Shown here piece by piece: positions 17,998 through 27,030 of a DNA stretch of 56,135 nt; position 1 is the first letter of the stretch, and the number at the start of each line of letters is the position of its first letter. A program made the position numbers and the translations under genes. This DNA comes from Bacteroidales bacterium. GTDB taxonomy: Bacteria; Bacteroidota; Bacteroidia; Bacteroidales; ML635J-15. The stretch covers positions 1 to 56,135 of the forward strand of contig JAFGVU010000074.1 in assembly GCA_016937855.1 (NCBI GenBank), given 5' to 3'. The notes below the pieces were generated by a model. That model searched no databases. It was not told the origin of the DNA and saw only the letters and a list, made by a program, of their open reading frames with translations.

Positions 17998-18846
17998 TTA
18001 ATTGATTTTAAAAATAAGACTGAATAAAACCGCATGCTTAGACATGTCTAGTCGGTTCGAAGAATATTTACCTGTCGTGAAAAAATCCCAATAGTATGCA
18101 AATCTATACATGTTTCCATTTTTGAGAAATCTTGCTAGTGATATGTTTGAATTTAATCCCGGAAAAACTTTACTTTTGAATTTATAGTTTGGCAATAACA
18201 TGTCGGAGTTTAGGGTGGAGTTCCCAGGATTTGTAAAACCTTGTCTGTAAACAAGTGAATAAACAGGTACTCCTATTTTAAATGATGCTAGATAGTGTTT
18301 TTCTTTTCGAGTGTATTTAAATAACCATAAAAATTTCTTTTGTTTTTCTTTTTTAGTGAAATCTTTGGTAATCATATAGTTTAGGTTAAAACTGCTTATG
18401 TTATCAAAAGAAAATGCTGCGTTTTGAAAAGCATTGTTAACTCTTAGTGCAGTATAATTACTTAAGGATGTTCCGGGATAATGTTTAAATCCAGTGTCGT
18501 CATAATCAGTGTAATGCCGATAATAAAAAATCTCACCGTTAAAAGTATTTGCAGAGGCAGTAAAGAAATCATCGTCTGTTGCTCGAATTAACAACCCGTT
18601 ATAACTGCTTAAGCTTGTTTGAATTAAATTTTTCCCAAAGAATCCCGAGTATGTGATGTCTATTGCCGGTAAAAATGCAGTGTAAAATAATGGAGAAGTG
18701 CCCATGTCTCGCAAACTTCCTGTTGCTAGTCCTGCACTGATGTCGATATAATTACTTTTCTGTTTGTCACTGATATTGTCGTCTTGAGCGTATGCAACTT
18801 TTACACTAAAAAGTATAAAAATTATTGCGATTAGTTTATAATTCAT
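17998..18846 (-). CDS. Conserved envelope protein of unknown function (probable beta-barrel)
   Basis: A 282-residue protein with a clear signal peptide (LIAIIFILFSVKVAYAQ). The mature part has alternating aromatic/polar strands (YTAFLPAIDITYSGFFGKN; NGEIFYYRHYTDYDD) ending in LFSLIFKIN, suggesting an outer-membrane beta-barrel. I do not recognise a named family. It lies directly upstream of the S41 lipoprotein and probably shares its transcript. Function unknown. Confidence 0.65.
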   Translation of the reverse strand: MNYKLIAIIFILFSVKVAYAQDDNISDKQKSNYIDISAGLATGSLRDMGTSPLFYTAFLPAIDITYSGFFGKNLIQTSLSSYNGLLIRATDDDFFTASANTFNGEIFYYRHYTDYDDTGFKHYPGTSLSNYTALRVNNAFQNAAFSFDNISSFNLNYMITKDFTKKEKQKKFLWLFKYTRKEKHYLASFKIGVPVYSLVYRQGFTNPGNSTLNSDMLLPNYKFKSKVFPGLNSNISLARFLKNGNMYRFAYYWDFFTTGKYSSNRLDMSKHAVLFSLIFKIN

Positions 18847-18871
18847 TGTAATGGTTTTTCAAAGTTGTTTC

Positions 18872-18913
18872 TATTTTTGCAAAAATATAGTTTTGATATT
18901 TAATAAACGCAAA
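18872..18913 (-). promoter_or_regulatory. Palindromic promoter candidate for the envelope protein/S41 pair
   Basis: A perfect 16-bp palindrome TATTTTTGCAAAAATA lies at 18872-18887, so each strand carries a TAnnTTTG -7 element. For the leftward genes the element is at 18887-18880, preceded after 22 bp by TTTG at 18913-18910. The -7 element ends 33 bp upstream of the ATG at 18846. Confidence 0.45.
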
Positions 18914-18999
18914 AATAGAAACTAATCTAAAATAAAAGTAACTATCTAGATAAATTATCTTTGTGTATTTGATTTTTGTATTTGTATTTCAATAAATTA

Positions 19000-19034
19000 C
19001 CCCGTGCCCCATGCCCTATGCACCAAGTCCCATG
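19000..19034. repeat. Degenerate heptamer repeat (about 5 units)
   Basis: Five successive 7-mers: CCCCGTG, CCCCATG, CCCTATG, CACCAAG, TCCCATG. They stand out as GC-rich within an AT-rich 300-bp gap (18847-19149) that otherwise holds no ORF or RNA gene. The 7-bp period is the same as in the longer array at 23423-23695, although the sequence differs. Confidence 0.6.
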
Positions 19035-19149
19035 CAAATCTTTATTTCAAACCAGCCAAATAATTACAAAAAAATTATTATTATTGTGAAATTACGATTA
19101 AATAATCATCGTTATAGCGTTTTTTATTATTAATCTAACAATTGCAACT

Positions 19150-19836
19150 ATGAGACTCTTTTTAAAATCGACCTTTTTGGGTTTTGTAATTCTTTCGCTG
19201 CTTTTTTGCTCGTGCCGACAATTATTGCCTGTGAAGATTAAACGTGATAAAAAAACTGAGATTAAAGACGATCCAATTCATATCTCTGAATCGGAATGCG
19301 AATATCTTACCGATTCTCTTGATCTATTTGGAATATACGAAATTCCTTACTATTATGGCGGATTAAGTCCGCAGTATCCAATTGCGTATTCTTATTTTTC
19401 ATTGAATTATGATGAAGAATCAGCTGGCTTTCAGATTTCAGGAGGCATGATTGGTTTGGCTGAGAATCCAATAGTTATTGTAGATGGCAATTATGTTGTT
19501 ATAGACTCAAAAGAGAAATTCCAGACAACATTTGCTCCAATTGAGAGCGAGGAGGAAGCCTTGGCTTATGTTTGTGCATACACTGGAACTTATCCTCAGT
19601 ATGAGTTCGACTTGCCTTTCCGTTATCGAAAATATATGAGAATACTCCCTCAATCTTATGCTGAAAAAACCGAAAATGGTTACCTTGTTGTTTCTTACGA
19701 TTATGATGTCTTTGGTTGCGGTCCGCATACACATTGGTATGTCGAAAGTTTTGTCGATTTTGATGGAAATGTAAAAGAAGTCGATAGAAAAAAAGCATAC
19801 GAAGACCCAATAGAAGACCGTTTGTGTGTTGATTAG
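19150..19836 (+). CDS. Hypothetical lipoprotein
   Basis: A 228-residue protein with a lipoprotein signal (FLGFVILSLLFCSC, cysteine at about residue 21-23), so probably attached to the outer or inner membrane. The mature part is mixed alpha/beta and acidic, with conserved-looking stretches such as IPYYYGGLSPQYPIAYSYF and VFGCGPHTHWYVESF. No domain is recognised. It precedes a PfkB kinase by 81 bp. Function unknown. Confidence 0.6.
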   Translation: MRLFLKSTFLGFVILSLLFCSCRQLLPVKIKRDKKTEIKDDPIHISESECEYLTDSLDLFGIYEIPYYYGGLSPQYPIAYSYFSLNYDEESAGFQISGGMIGLAENPIVIVDGNYVVIDSKEKFQTTFAPIESEEEALAYVCAYTGTYPQYEFDLPFRYRKYMRILPQSYAEKTENGYLVVSYDYDVFGCGPHTHWYVESFVDFDGNVKEVDRKKAYEDPIEDRLCVD

Positions 19837-19917
19837 CAGTCGTTTTGAAAAATTATATGGAAAAATCTCAATTGGGTTTGCATATTATTTTTATTTTTGT
19901 CTGCATAAATAAAAGTT

Positions 19918-20862
19918 ATGCGAAAGATATACTGTATTGGTGAGACTGTTTACGATATTTTGTTTCAAGGTGGCAAAGCAATTGAATCTCGTCCCGGCGG
20001 ACCGGTGTTAAATGCTGCTGTTACATTGGGAAGGCTAGGAGAGAAGGTGTATGTCGTTGGCGATCAGGCCGATGACGCTATTGGTCACATTATTGCCGAC
20101 TTTCTTGTCGAAAACAGAGTTTCAACCAAATATCTTACATTATATAGCGGTGCTAAGTCGAGGATGTTGCTGGCATTTTTGAATGAGTTTAATGAACCAT
20201 CATATAGTTTTTACAAAATCAGAGTTGATGGACCTGTAAAAATAATGTTCCCGGAAGTGAAAAAGGACGATATAGTGCTTTTCGGTTCTTTTACTTCGAT
20301 AAAAAAAGAAGTGCACAGTGACTTAATAAATTGTCTTAAAACTGCACGAGAAAATGGTGCCTTAATCGTTTATGACCCAAACTTTAGACCGGTTCACATT
20401 AAAATCAGAGATCAGATAATAGACTTCGTTCACGAAAATATTTCACTCTCGCATATTGTAAAAGGATCTAACGAGGATTTTCAGAATTTATTTGAAGCAA
20501 ACTCTGCAATTAGTGCAAAGGAAATAATATCTAAGCATGGTTGCCATAATATGATTTATACTGCAAATAAATACGGTGTTAATTTGTTTACAGGCGATTT
20601 TCATAAGATTTTTGATGTCCCTCGAATCGATCCGGTTTCAACTGTAGGAGCAGGAGATAACTTTAGTGCAGGACTTATCTATGCCATAATACAAGAGAAT
20701 ATTTATGCTTCGGACCTCGAAACACTTGATCATAATGTGTGGCGAAAAATAATTCGTGTTGCAATCGATTTTGCAATAAATGTTTGCCTTAGTTACGATA
20801 ATTATATTTGCGACGATTTTGTCACAGACTATATCGTAAATGGTCGAATTAAGGAATGTTAA
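19918..20862 (+). CDS. PfkB family carbohydrate kinase (fructokinase-like)
   Basis: A 314-residue ribokinase-fold enzyme phosphorylating a sugar or related substrate with ATP. It starts IYCIGETVYDILFQGG, has the PfkB first signature region RPGGPVLNAAVTLGRLG, the fructokinase-like VYDPNFRP motif, and the catalytic second signature DPVSTVGAGDNFSAG with the aspartate base. Family is firm; substrate is not, though the DPNFRP segment favours a fructokinase-like role. It converges on the Memo/AMMECR1/radical SAM gene with only 6 bp between stops. Confidence 0.88.
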   Translation: MRKIYCIGETVYDILFQGGKAIESRPGGPVLNAAVTLGRLGEKVYVVGDQADDAIGHIIADFLVENRVSTKYLTLYSGAKSRMLLAFLNEFNEPSYSFYKIRVDGPVKIMFPEVKKDDIVLFGSFTSIKKEVHSDLINCLKTARENGALIVYDPNFRPVHIKIRDQIIDFVHENISLSHIVKGSNEDFQNLFEANSAISAKEIISKHGCHNMIYTANKYGVNLFTGDFHKIFDVPRIDPVSTVGAGDNFSAGLIYAIIQENIYASDLETLDHNVWRKIIRVAIDFAINVCLSYDNYICDDFVTDYIVNGRIKEC

Positions 20863-20868
20863 TAGAAA

Positions 20869-23376
20869 CTATTTCCAATTGCCATTTATTTTCTTACCAC
20901 ATTCCGGACAAGTGCCGGTAAAGCCTTCCGTTTGTGCTTCAAATCCATTGCGCTCAATAACGATCGCATTACAATATGGACAAATTGTATTTCTTTTCTC
21001 TGAATTTACATTGCCCAGATAAACATACTTTATTCCATGTTCTTTTGCAATACTGTATGCTTGCTCAAGCGTTGTTAATGGTGTCGAAGGCACATCCTGC
21101 ATTTTGTATGATGGATGAAAACGACTAAAATGCAACGGCACATCTTCAAATCCATTATCCGATAACCATTTGCACATTTCTTCAATCATTTTTAAATTGT
21201 CGGAGTGGTTAGGAATTATCAAATTCGTAATTTCAAGCCAAACACCTTGCTCTTTTAGTGTTTTGAGAGTATTTAGTATAGGCTGGAGGCTAGCTGTTGT
21301 AATATCACGGTAAATAGAATCGCTAAAGCATTTGAGGTCGATATTTGCTGCATCAATAAATGGGATTAATTCCAGTAATGGCTCTTGGTTTATAAAACCA
21401 TTTGAAACTATGATGTTTTTTAATCCTTTTTCGTGTGCAAGTTTTGCCGTTTCAAGCATAAACTCATAAAATACCGTTGGCTCAGTATATGTGTATGAAA
21501 TTGAATTACAATTGTTCTTAATTGCTGTGTAAACAATTTGCTCAGGACTTGCTTCGGTAAAGTCAATATTCATGGGTGAAACTTGCGATATACTAGAGTT
21601 TTGGCAATTTTTACAATGTAAATTACATCCTGCTGTTCCGATAGAAAAAGTATTTGAGCCCGGATAAAAATGATATAGAGGCTTTTTCTCAACTGGATCG
21701 ATATGAACAGCAACTATTTTACCATAACTCATTGATATTAAATCGCCATTCTCGTTTTTTCTTGCATTGCAAAGTCCTATGCTTCCGGGTTTTAAAATGC
21801 ACTCATGTGGACATAGTTTACAGATCACTTTGTTGTTATCAAGTTTTTCGTAATACATTGCTTCTTTTTGAGGACTTATTCCAAAATCCTTTTCAGAAAA
21901 AATAATAGCTTCGTAGGTATATATATCGGCATGTTTCCAGCCATCGTAACTCAAACCTGCTTTGTCGCGTGCACAATGTCCCAAAAATTCTTCCAAGGTC
22001 CAACCGGTTTCGGTTGCTACTTGCGGTAAAAATGTGCCTCCACGATATCCGCTTTTTATGTAAATACCATGTTTTCCTAATTCTATTTCCGAAATACTGT
22101 CTATTTTTTTCATAGGGGTCAAAACAGAAATCTCAATGTCAATTTCATCAAGCTCAGACTTGGTTACAGGCGAAAATCTATGGTCTTTTTGTGATGCTGC
22201 AATTGCCATCTCTACAATAACCTCATAGAGCGGAATATCCGGTTCAAACCGGCCTATGCATCCTCTCAAATTGCCGTTTTTATGAAGTGTTACAAAAGCT
22301 CCACAATGAGAATTGAGATTTTCGGAGAAATTTATTCCACTTAAATCGGGCTTGGTGTTTTTGTCGATTTGTGTTTCAATACTTAAACGTGCTATTTTTA
22401 GCAGTTGAATTTTTTCTTCGTCACTTAATTTAAATGTACTATCGTCCGATGCAGTAATAGATATTGCCCAATAACCAACAACCCTGTCATGACTGCCATA
22501 TTCAGAATCACCTGAGTTTTTGTATTGTATTTTATTGTATTCATAATCTTGATTTGTCAAATACATTAAAGTTAATGCTGCTGACCAACCACAAATATTT
22601 GTTGCAAGGTTCTCTATATTTGACTTTTTGTATTTATTAATGACATCAATAAAGTTGTCTGGGTTGGAACTGCACAAAGCATCACATGTGATACTATCAA
22701 TTTTTACAGCATTTTCATAATCAGGATAGTGTGAAAAATCACTTGAAATGACAAAAGCATTGTTTTCTGTGAAGTAGGGTTTTAAAACATTTGCGATTTC
22801 TTGAATCTCGGATATGTTACTTGTACCTATTACAATTGGAACGATATTGAAATCATTTTGTAAATGAAATTGTAGTAATGGCAATTGAACTTCGATGCTA
22901 TGTTCGGTTTTATGAGCATCGGCATGAAACGAAAAAACACTATTATTATTTATTAACTCGTTGCACAATTGAGTATTTACAAAAACTTCACCAAGTGGAG
23001 TTTCATAATTTCCAATATTATAAATGGAAGCGCCGTCAAAATAGCTGGTATGACTTGATGCTAAAATAAATATATTCTCGTATTGCTTTTCAGGATTTAT
23101 CTGATTTATTGCACTTGCTGCGACCTCACCGCTAAAAACATATCCTGCATGAGGCGATATAACTGCAATAGCATCTTTTTTTCTTTCCTTTGCCGGAGCA
23201 AATAAATGTATTAAATCGTTTCTTAGGCTTGATTCATCACCGGAATAGAATTGACCTGCAACAGCTGGTTTTCTGTTCATAGTATTATCGTTTTTTGTTG
23301 TTTGTGGTTTAATGTGATTGTTCAAACAAAACATAAAGATGGAAAATAAAAAGTATATTTTGAGTGTTCTCCCCAT
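20869..23376 (-). CDS. AmmeMemoRadiSam triple fusion (Memo - AMMECR1 - radical SAM)
   Basis: One 835-residue polypeptide joins the three proteins of the AmmeMemoRadiSam system. The Memo-like part (protein B) begins KPAVAGQFYSGDE and includes VISPHAGYVFSGEVAAS. The AMMECR1 part (protein A) has the hallmark LRGCIGRFEPD. The radical SAM part has an upstream cysteine cluster (CKLCPHEC), the C-x3-C-x2-C cluster GCNLHCKNCQNS, and a C-terminal zinc-ribbon-like pair (CPYC, CPEC). The reaction of the system is unknown. The ATG at 23376 gives a signal-like leader (IYFLFSIFMFCLN); the ATG at 23280 (MNRKPAVAGQF) would give a cytoplasmic protein and may be the true start. A TAnnTTTG promoter lies just upstream, abutting the heptamer array. 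Confidence 0.9.
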   Translation of the reverse strand: MGRTLKIYFLFSIFMFCLNNHIKPQTTKNDNTMNRKPAVAGQFYSGDESSLRNDLIHLFAPAKERKKDAIAVISPHAGYVFSGEVAASAINQINPEKQYENIFILASSHTSYFDGASIYNIGNYETPLGEVFVNTQLCNELINNNSVFSFHADAHKTEHSIEVQLPLLQFHLQNDFNIVPIVIGTSNISEIQEIANVLKPYFTENNAFVISSDFSHYPDYENAVKIDSITCDALCSSNPDNFIDVINKYKKSNIENLATNICGWSAALTLMYLTNQDYEYNKIQYKNSGDSEYGSHDRVVGYWAISITASDDSTFKLSDEEKIQLLKIARLSIETQIDKNTKPDLSGINFSENLNSHCGAFVTLHKNGNLRGCIGRFEPDIPLYEVIVEMAIAASQKDHRFSPVTKSELDEIDIEISVLTPMKKIDSISEIELGKHGIYIKSGYRGGTFLPQVATETGWTLEEFLGHCARDKAGLSYDGWKHADIYTYEAIIFSEKDFGISPQKEAMYYEKLDNNKVICKLCPHECILKPGSIGLCNARKNENGDLISMSYGKIVAVHIDPVEKKPLYHFYPGSNTFSIGTAGCNLHCKNCQNSSISQVSPMNIDFTEASPEQIVYTAIKNNCNSISYTYTEPTVFYEFMLETAKLAHEKGLKNIIVSNGFINQEPLLELIPFIDAANIDLKCFSDSIYRDITTASLQPILNTLKTLKEQGVWLEITNLIIPNHSDNLKMIEEMCKWLSDNGFEDVPLHFSRFHPSYKMQDVPSTPLTTLEQAYSIAKEHGIKYVYLGNVNSEKRNTICPYCNAIVIERNGFEAQTEGFTGTCPECGKKINGNWK

Positions 23377-23398
23377 TTTACATTTCTCGGTCTTTTTG

Positions 23399-23432
23399 CA
23401 AATATACAAAAATTCTGAATAAAAACTCTAAA
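23399..23432 (-). promoter_or_regulatory. Candidate promoter abutting the heptamer array
   Basis: On the minus strand TATATTTG lies at 23406-23399, 22 bp before the ATG at 23376. About 22 bp further upstream is TTTA (23432-23429), formed by the first units of the heptamer array. The -33 side of this promoter is therefore made of repeat DNA. Confidence 0.45.
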
Positions 23433-23695
23433 CTCTAAACTCTAAACTCTAAACTCTAAACTCTAAACTCTAAACTCTAAACTCTAAACACTAAACACTA
23501 AACACTAAACACTAAACACTAAACACTAAACTCTAAACTCTAAACTCTAAACTCTAAACTCTAAACTCTAAACTCTAAACTCTAAACTCTAAACTATAAA
23601 CACTAAACACTAAACACTAAACACTAAACACTAAACACTAAACACTAAACACTAAACACTAAACTCTAAACTCTAAACTCTAAACTCTAAACTCT
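23423..23695. repeat. 39-unit heptamer tandem array with block structure
   Basis: Exactly 273 bp of 7-bp units with no phase break. AAACTCT and AAACACT occur in blocks: 9 of the first, 6 of the second, 9 of the first, one AAACTAT, 9 of the second, 5 of the first. It fills most of the gap between the AmmeMemoRadiSam gene and the VWA/OmpA gene. Further right (23696-23803) there are only degenerate pieces such as AGGCACT; no ORF is present. Confidence 0.95.
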
Positions 23696-23747
23696 AGACA
23701 CTCATAACTTTAGGCACTCTAGGCACTTTCAACTTTAGACAGGCCGT

Positions 23748-23767
23748 CCCCTGAGCGAAGTCGAAGG
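23748..23767. repeat. Short dispersed-repeat-like motif
   Basis: CCCTGAGCGAAGTCGAAGGG is a GC-rich 20-mer with matching ends (CCCT/AGGG) in an AT-rich gap. From general knowledge, very similar intergenic motifs recur in many Bacteroidota genomes; only one copy is seen here. Confidence 0.4.
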
Positions 23768-23803
23768 GTAGGCACTCCCAACTCAAGGCACTCAATACAC
23801 TCC

Positions 23804-26161
23804 TCACTGCAACAACAATACCTCTATTCTTCGATTTTCTGCTGCCTTCCAATCTTCATCTTCGGTAGTCCATATTGGATGTTTTTCGCCTAGTGGGATT
23901 AGAATAATTCTCTCCTGATTAATTCCTTTTTCAACAAAGAATTTTTTGGCCCAGTCACATCTTCTGTCTGAGAGTTGTAAATTATACTCGTCTGTATCAA
24001 CTAGATCGGTATGACCAAAAATAGCGACAGAAAGACTTGTATCTTCAATAAGCTTTTCAACAAGTAGCTCAACATTTTCAACATAATCATCAATTAAAAT
24101 ATCTCCATTAAAATTAAAATAGCCAATTGCCTGAGGTAATGTTATCGGTGTTTTGCCGTTGTACAAGCTATCGTACATATTCCAATATGCATTCGGAATG
24201 GATTTTGATTCGTCCAAATCATCGGGTATTTCAGTAAAAACAGGCTTGTGGGTTGTGATTTTTTCTCCTATGTTATTGTTGTATGTGAGCTTAATACCAT
24301 TGAAATTTTCTAATGAGTTTGGTTTAAAACTTACAACATAATAATTTGCGCTTAGGTATGGTAACTCAGTCCAAACTCCAATTATTTCTTTGTCTGAGTT
24401 TATCTCAAAGTATTTTCCTCCAGTATATGCCGACAAAACTTCTAGTAATGCTCTGTTAACATTGTCTCCAAAAGCTATGCATGTAATTTTTATATCGTTG
24501 TCTTTTGCATATTTCGCAATCTGCATTGCACTTATTGCTTTCGCGTTCTTGACAAAAAGAGATGAATTCTCGTAACCATCTGTAAAAATTATAATTTCTT
24601 TGGGTTGTTTAGACTCTTTTAGACTTATTAAACCTTCGCCTACTGCTGCGTAAAGAGCTGTTCCTCCACCAAACCCCCAAAGACCTTTTCTCAAATATCT
24701 CGAGTTTAGAGCTGCCTTGTCTTTTGTTAGCTCAGAAATTATACTAATTTTATCATCAAATTTAACAATACTTAAATTGTCTTGATCATACTTGTTGATT
24801 ATAAATGATTGTGCAGCATGCTCAAGTGTATTTATCGGCTCAATCATAGAACCACTGTAATCCAAAACCATTGAAATGTCTCGTGGAATTGTCTCTTTGG
24901 AAACATATTCCTCTACTTTAAAGTTTGTAATTTGTTTACTTTTTCCTCCTGTGTAAGTTTCAACTAGTCCAATAAAGTGTTTTTTCGATTCCTGATCGCT
25001 AATTGCAGGAGGCGCAAGTCCGTGAACAAAATTCCCTGAGCTATCAACAACAAGAACATATAGTTTTACTAAATCGGGATATTCGCTTAAATCTGTTGAG
25101 AATATCTCATAATCTAATCTAACGTTTTTTTGAATTTTGGAGTAGTCGGTTTCGCCGGAAATATATTTTCGGCTAATCATGTGTGTTTTAAATGCTCTTT
25201 GATCGGTATTGCCATTTAAATATGCAGTTAGGGTGATGATTTCATCACTTTCAGGTTTGTGCTTAAAAAACCCTTTTAAAGGCTGCGAAACATCAGAGCA
25301 AGATAGTTTTACAGAATCAGCATCTTCAACAAGCCAAGTTAAAGTAATATCTTCGCCTCTAAAAAATGTCTTATTGCCTGTGAAAACCTTAATTTTAGAA
25401 TCATAAACTTGGATGCTAAAGTCTTTAACCTCGTAAGTACCATCTGACCGATATATTTCTGCTCTAAATTGCGAATTTTCACTTACCTCAATGTAAATAT
25501 CGCCAATAGGAGGCAATGCTCCGCTAAGATTTATGAATTTTATACTATCTGTATTTTTAAACTCCCACGAAATATTAACATTTGAGTTGCGTGGAACTTT
25601 AAAAGGATAATCAAATTTTTCAATTATTTGTACTTTTACTTTCTTAGATTCACCAGAGGCAAAGCCGTATTTATTATATGCGGTAATTGATATTACTGTG
25701 TCTTTTGAGGCTTTAAAGGGGATTCTGCCTGTAAGGTCAAAATCTTCTTCAAGACCAAATATTCTAACGTATTCTGCGTTTTCTGCTGTCCAGCTTATTG
25801 ATGCTTGTTCTTCGTCTGTTATTTGAGATGGAACACGAAAATCAATAATTGTAGGTTGCAATACTTTTACTCTGATCTTTTTTCGCATGCTCTGATTTCT
25901 TTTATCAGCAAAAAAAGTATAGGCGGTGGTCTGTTCAGGTGCAATAGTAATTGACCCGTTTAATGGCAACCTCTTATTACTAATCTCATAGCAAAAAACA
26001 CTCTTGGCATGCTCCGATTCCCAGGATATCGTTACAGAATCGCCAAGCGAAATAGTGTTTTTATCAGTAAATACTTTTATACGTGGCTTTTTGGCAGAAA
26101 CATCTAAAACACAAATCAGTAATATTATACTGATAAAAATTAGGTGGCGGCAAATTTTCAT
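23804..26161 (-). CDS. VWA domain and OmpA domain envelope protein
   Basis: A 785-residue exported protein (signal HLIFISIILLICVLDVSA). The first 330 residues look like four Ig-like beta domains with recurring pattern (SLGDSVTISWESEHAKSV; RGEDITLTWLVEDADSV). A von Willebrand A domain follows, with the MIDAS motif DYSGSM and downstream TDGYENSS. The C-terminus is an OmpA-type peptidoglycan-binding domain (GHTDLVDTDEYNLQLSDRRC, AAENRRIEV). It probably displays a metal-dependent adhesion module in the periplasm anchored to peptidoglycan; partner unknown. The ATG at 26161 gives a clean signal peptide and is preferred to the ORF extension upstream. Confidence 0.87.
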   Translation of the reverse strand: MKICRHLIFISIILLICVLDVSAKKPRIKVFTDKNTISLGDSVTISWESEHAKSVFCYEISNKRLPLNGSITIAPEQTTAYTFFADKRNQSMRKKIRVKVLQPTIIDFRVPSQITDEEQASISWTAENAEYVRIFGLEEDFDLTGRIPFKASKDTVISITAYNKYGFASGESKKVKVQIIEKFDYPFKVPRNSNVNISWEFKNTDSIKFINLSGALPPIGDIYIEVSENSQFRAEIYRSDGTYEVKDFSIQVYDSKIKVFTGNKTFFRGEDITLTWLVEDADSVKLSCSDVSQPLKGFFKHKPESDEIITLTAYLNGNTDQRAFKTHMISRKYISGETDYSKIQKNVRLDYEIFSTDLSEYPDLVKLYVLVVDSSGNFVHGLAPPAISDQESKKHFIGLVETYTGGKSKQITNFKVEEYVSKETIPRDISMVLDYSGSMIEPINTLEHAAQSFIINKYDQDNLSIVKFDDKISIISELTKDKAALNSRYLRKGLWGFGGGTALYAAVGEGLISLKESKQPKEIIIFTDGYENSSLFVKNAKAISAMQIAKYAKDNDIKITCIAFGDNVNRALLEVLSAYTGGKYFEINSDKEIIGVWTELPYLSANYYVVSFKPNSLENFNGIKLTYNNNIGEKITTHKPVFTEIPDDLDESKSIPNAYWNMYDSLYNGKTPITLPQAIGYFNFNGDILIDDYVENVELLVEKLIEDTSLSVAIFGHTDLVDTDEYNLQLSDRRCDWAKKFFVEKGINQERIILIPLGEKHPIWTTEDEDWKAAENRRIEVLLLQ

Positions 26162-26306
26162 ATCAGAATTTTTATATTTTAACGAAAATAAAACAAATTT
26201 TATTGAGTACAGCATAAAAAAATATCATATTTCTTGCGAAACATATTCCTGCATCAATGGGATGTTGAAAAGGGAATGAAAATTGTTTATCTTTATATTC
26301 TAAAGA

Positions 26307-26909
26307 ATGTTGATTATGAAAAAATATTTGGAAATAAAATCTTTATCAATTATCAGCTTATTATTTTTTCTGATAATAATGATTTTAGTTTTTGAATCTT
26401 GTGAAACAGCCTTTTTGAATCCATCTAATGGTGCTGCTCGAGGAATTATTAACATAAACTCCGATAGCTTGAGGAATGATTCTGCGATAATTGAAAGCGC
26501 CGATAGTTTGTTAGTTTTATCTGAAGTTAATCATATTGACAAACAAACTAGTTTTCAGGAAAAGGAAAGAATTGAGCTTGTTCGGTATGAGGAAGGTCCC
26601 GGCGATAACAATTTCAATGGAAAACCTCTGACAGTTCAAATGGAGATTCACAGCGATGATTATAAACTTATTCCCGATACACTTTTATTTATTGTTAAGC
26701 AAAAATATCAGAGTTGGGAATCTTATTTTCCAGTGTCAATTGCCGATAATTTTGATGAGGGAATATCGACAGAGCATATTCATTATCCTGAACTTACAGT
26801 AAATTTTCAATTGTTTGAAGATGGGCTTTCCGAAAGGCCATACTTGATTGTACCAGTAAAAGTTTATCGAGATAGAAGTGGTATTACTCATTCATATTTT
26901 ATTGAGTGA
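26307..26909 (+). CDS. Hypothetical lipoprotein
   Basis: A 200-residue protein with a long hydrophobic leader (IISLLFFLIIMILVFESC) ending in a cysteine that fits a loose lipobox. The mature part is acidic and mostly beta (LTVQMEIHSDDYKLIPDTLL; LTVNFQLFEDGLSERPYLIV). No family recognised. ATG at 26307 and 26316 are both possible; the second gives the usual MKKY start. Divergent from the VWA/OmpA gene. Confidence 0.55.
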   Translation: MLIMKKYLEIKSLSIISLLFFLIIMILVFESCETAFLNPSNGAARGIININSDSLRNDSAIIESADSLLVLSEVNHIDKQTSFQEKERIELVRYEEGPGDNNFNGKPLTVQMEIHSDDYKLIPDTLLFIVKQKYQSWESYFPVSIADNFDEGISTEHIHYPELTVNFQLFEDGLSERPYLIVPVKVYRDRSGITHSYFIE

Positions 26910-26941
26910 AATAATAAAATTTTGTTAAAATCTGTTATTTA

Positions 26942-26972
26942 CTTGAATGATAATGATTGTTTAATAACTTTG
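26942..26972 (+). promoter_or_regulatory. Candidate promoter of the CtpA-type protease
   Basis: TAACTTTG at 26965-26972 matches TAnnTTTG exactly. CTTG at 26942-26945, 19 bp upstream, fits the -33 element at three of four positions. The leader to the ATG at 27031 is about 50 bp. Confidence 0.55.
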
Positions 26973-27030
26973 TAGTGTAATTTTTGTTATCAGTTTGACT
27001 GATATATTTGTTGAAGAAAAATTTTAAAAA

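Noticed and set aside
23423-23695. Eukaryotic or linear-chromosome telomere
   Set aside because: The heptamers look telomere-like, but the array is internal with bacterial genes on both sides, has two variant units and no terminal structure.
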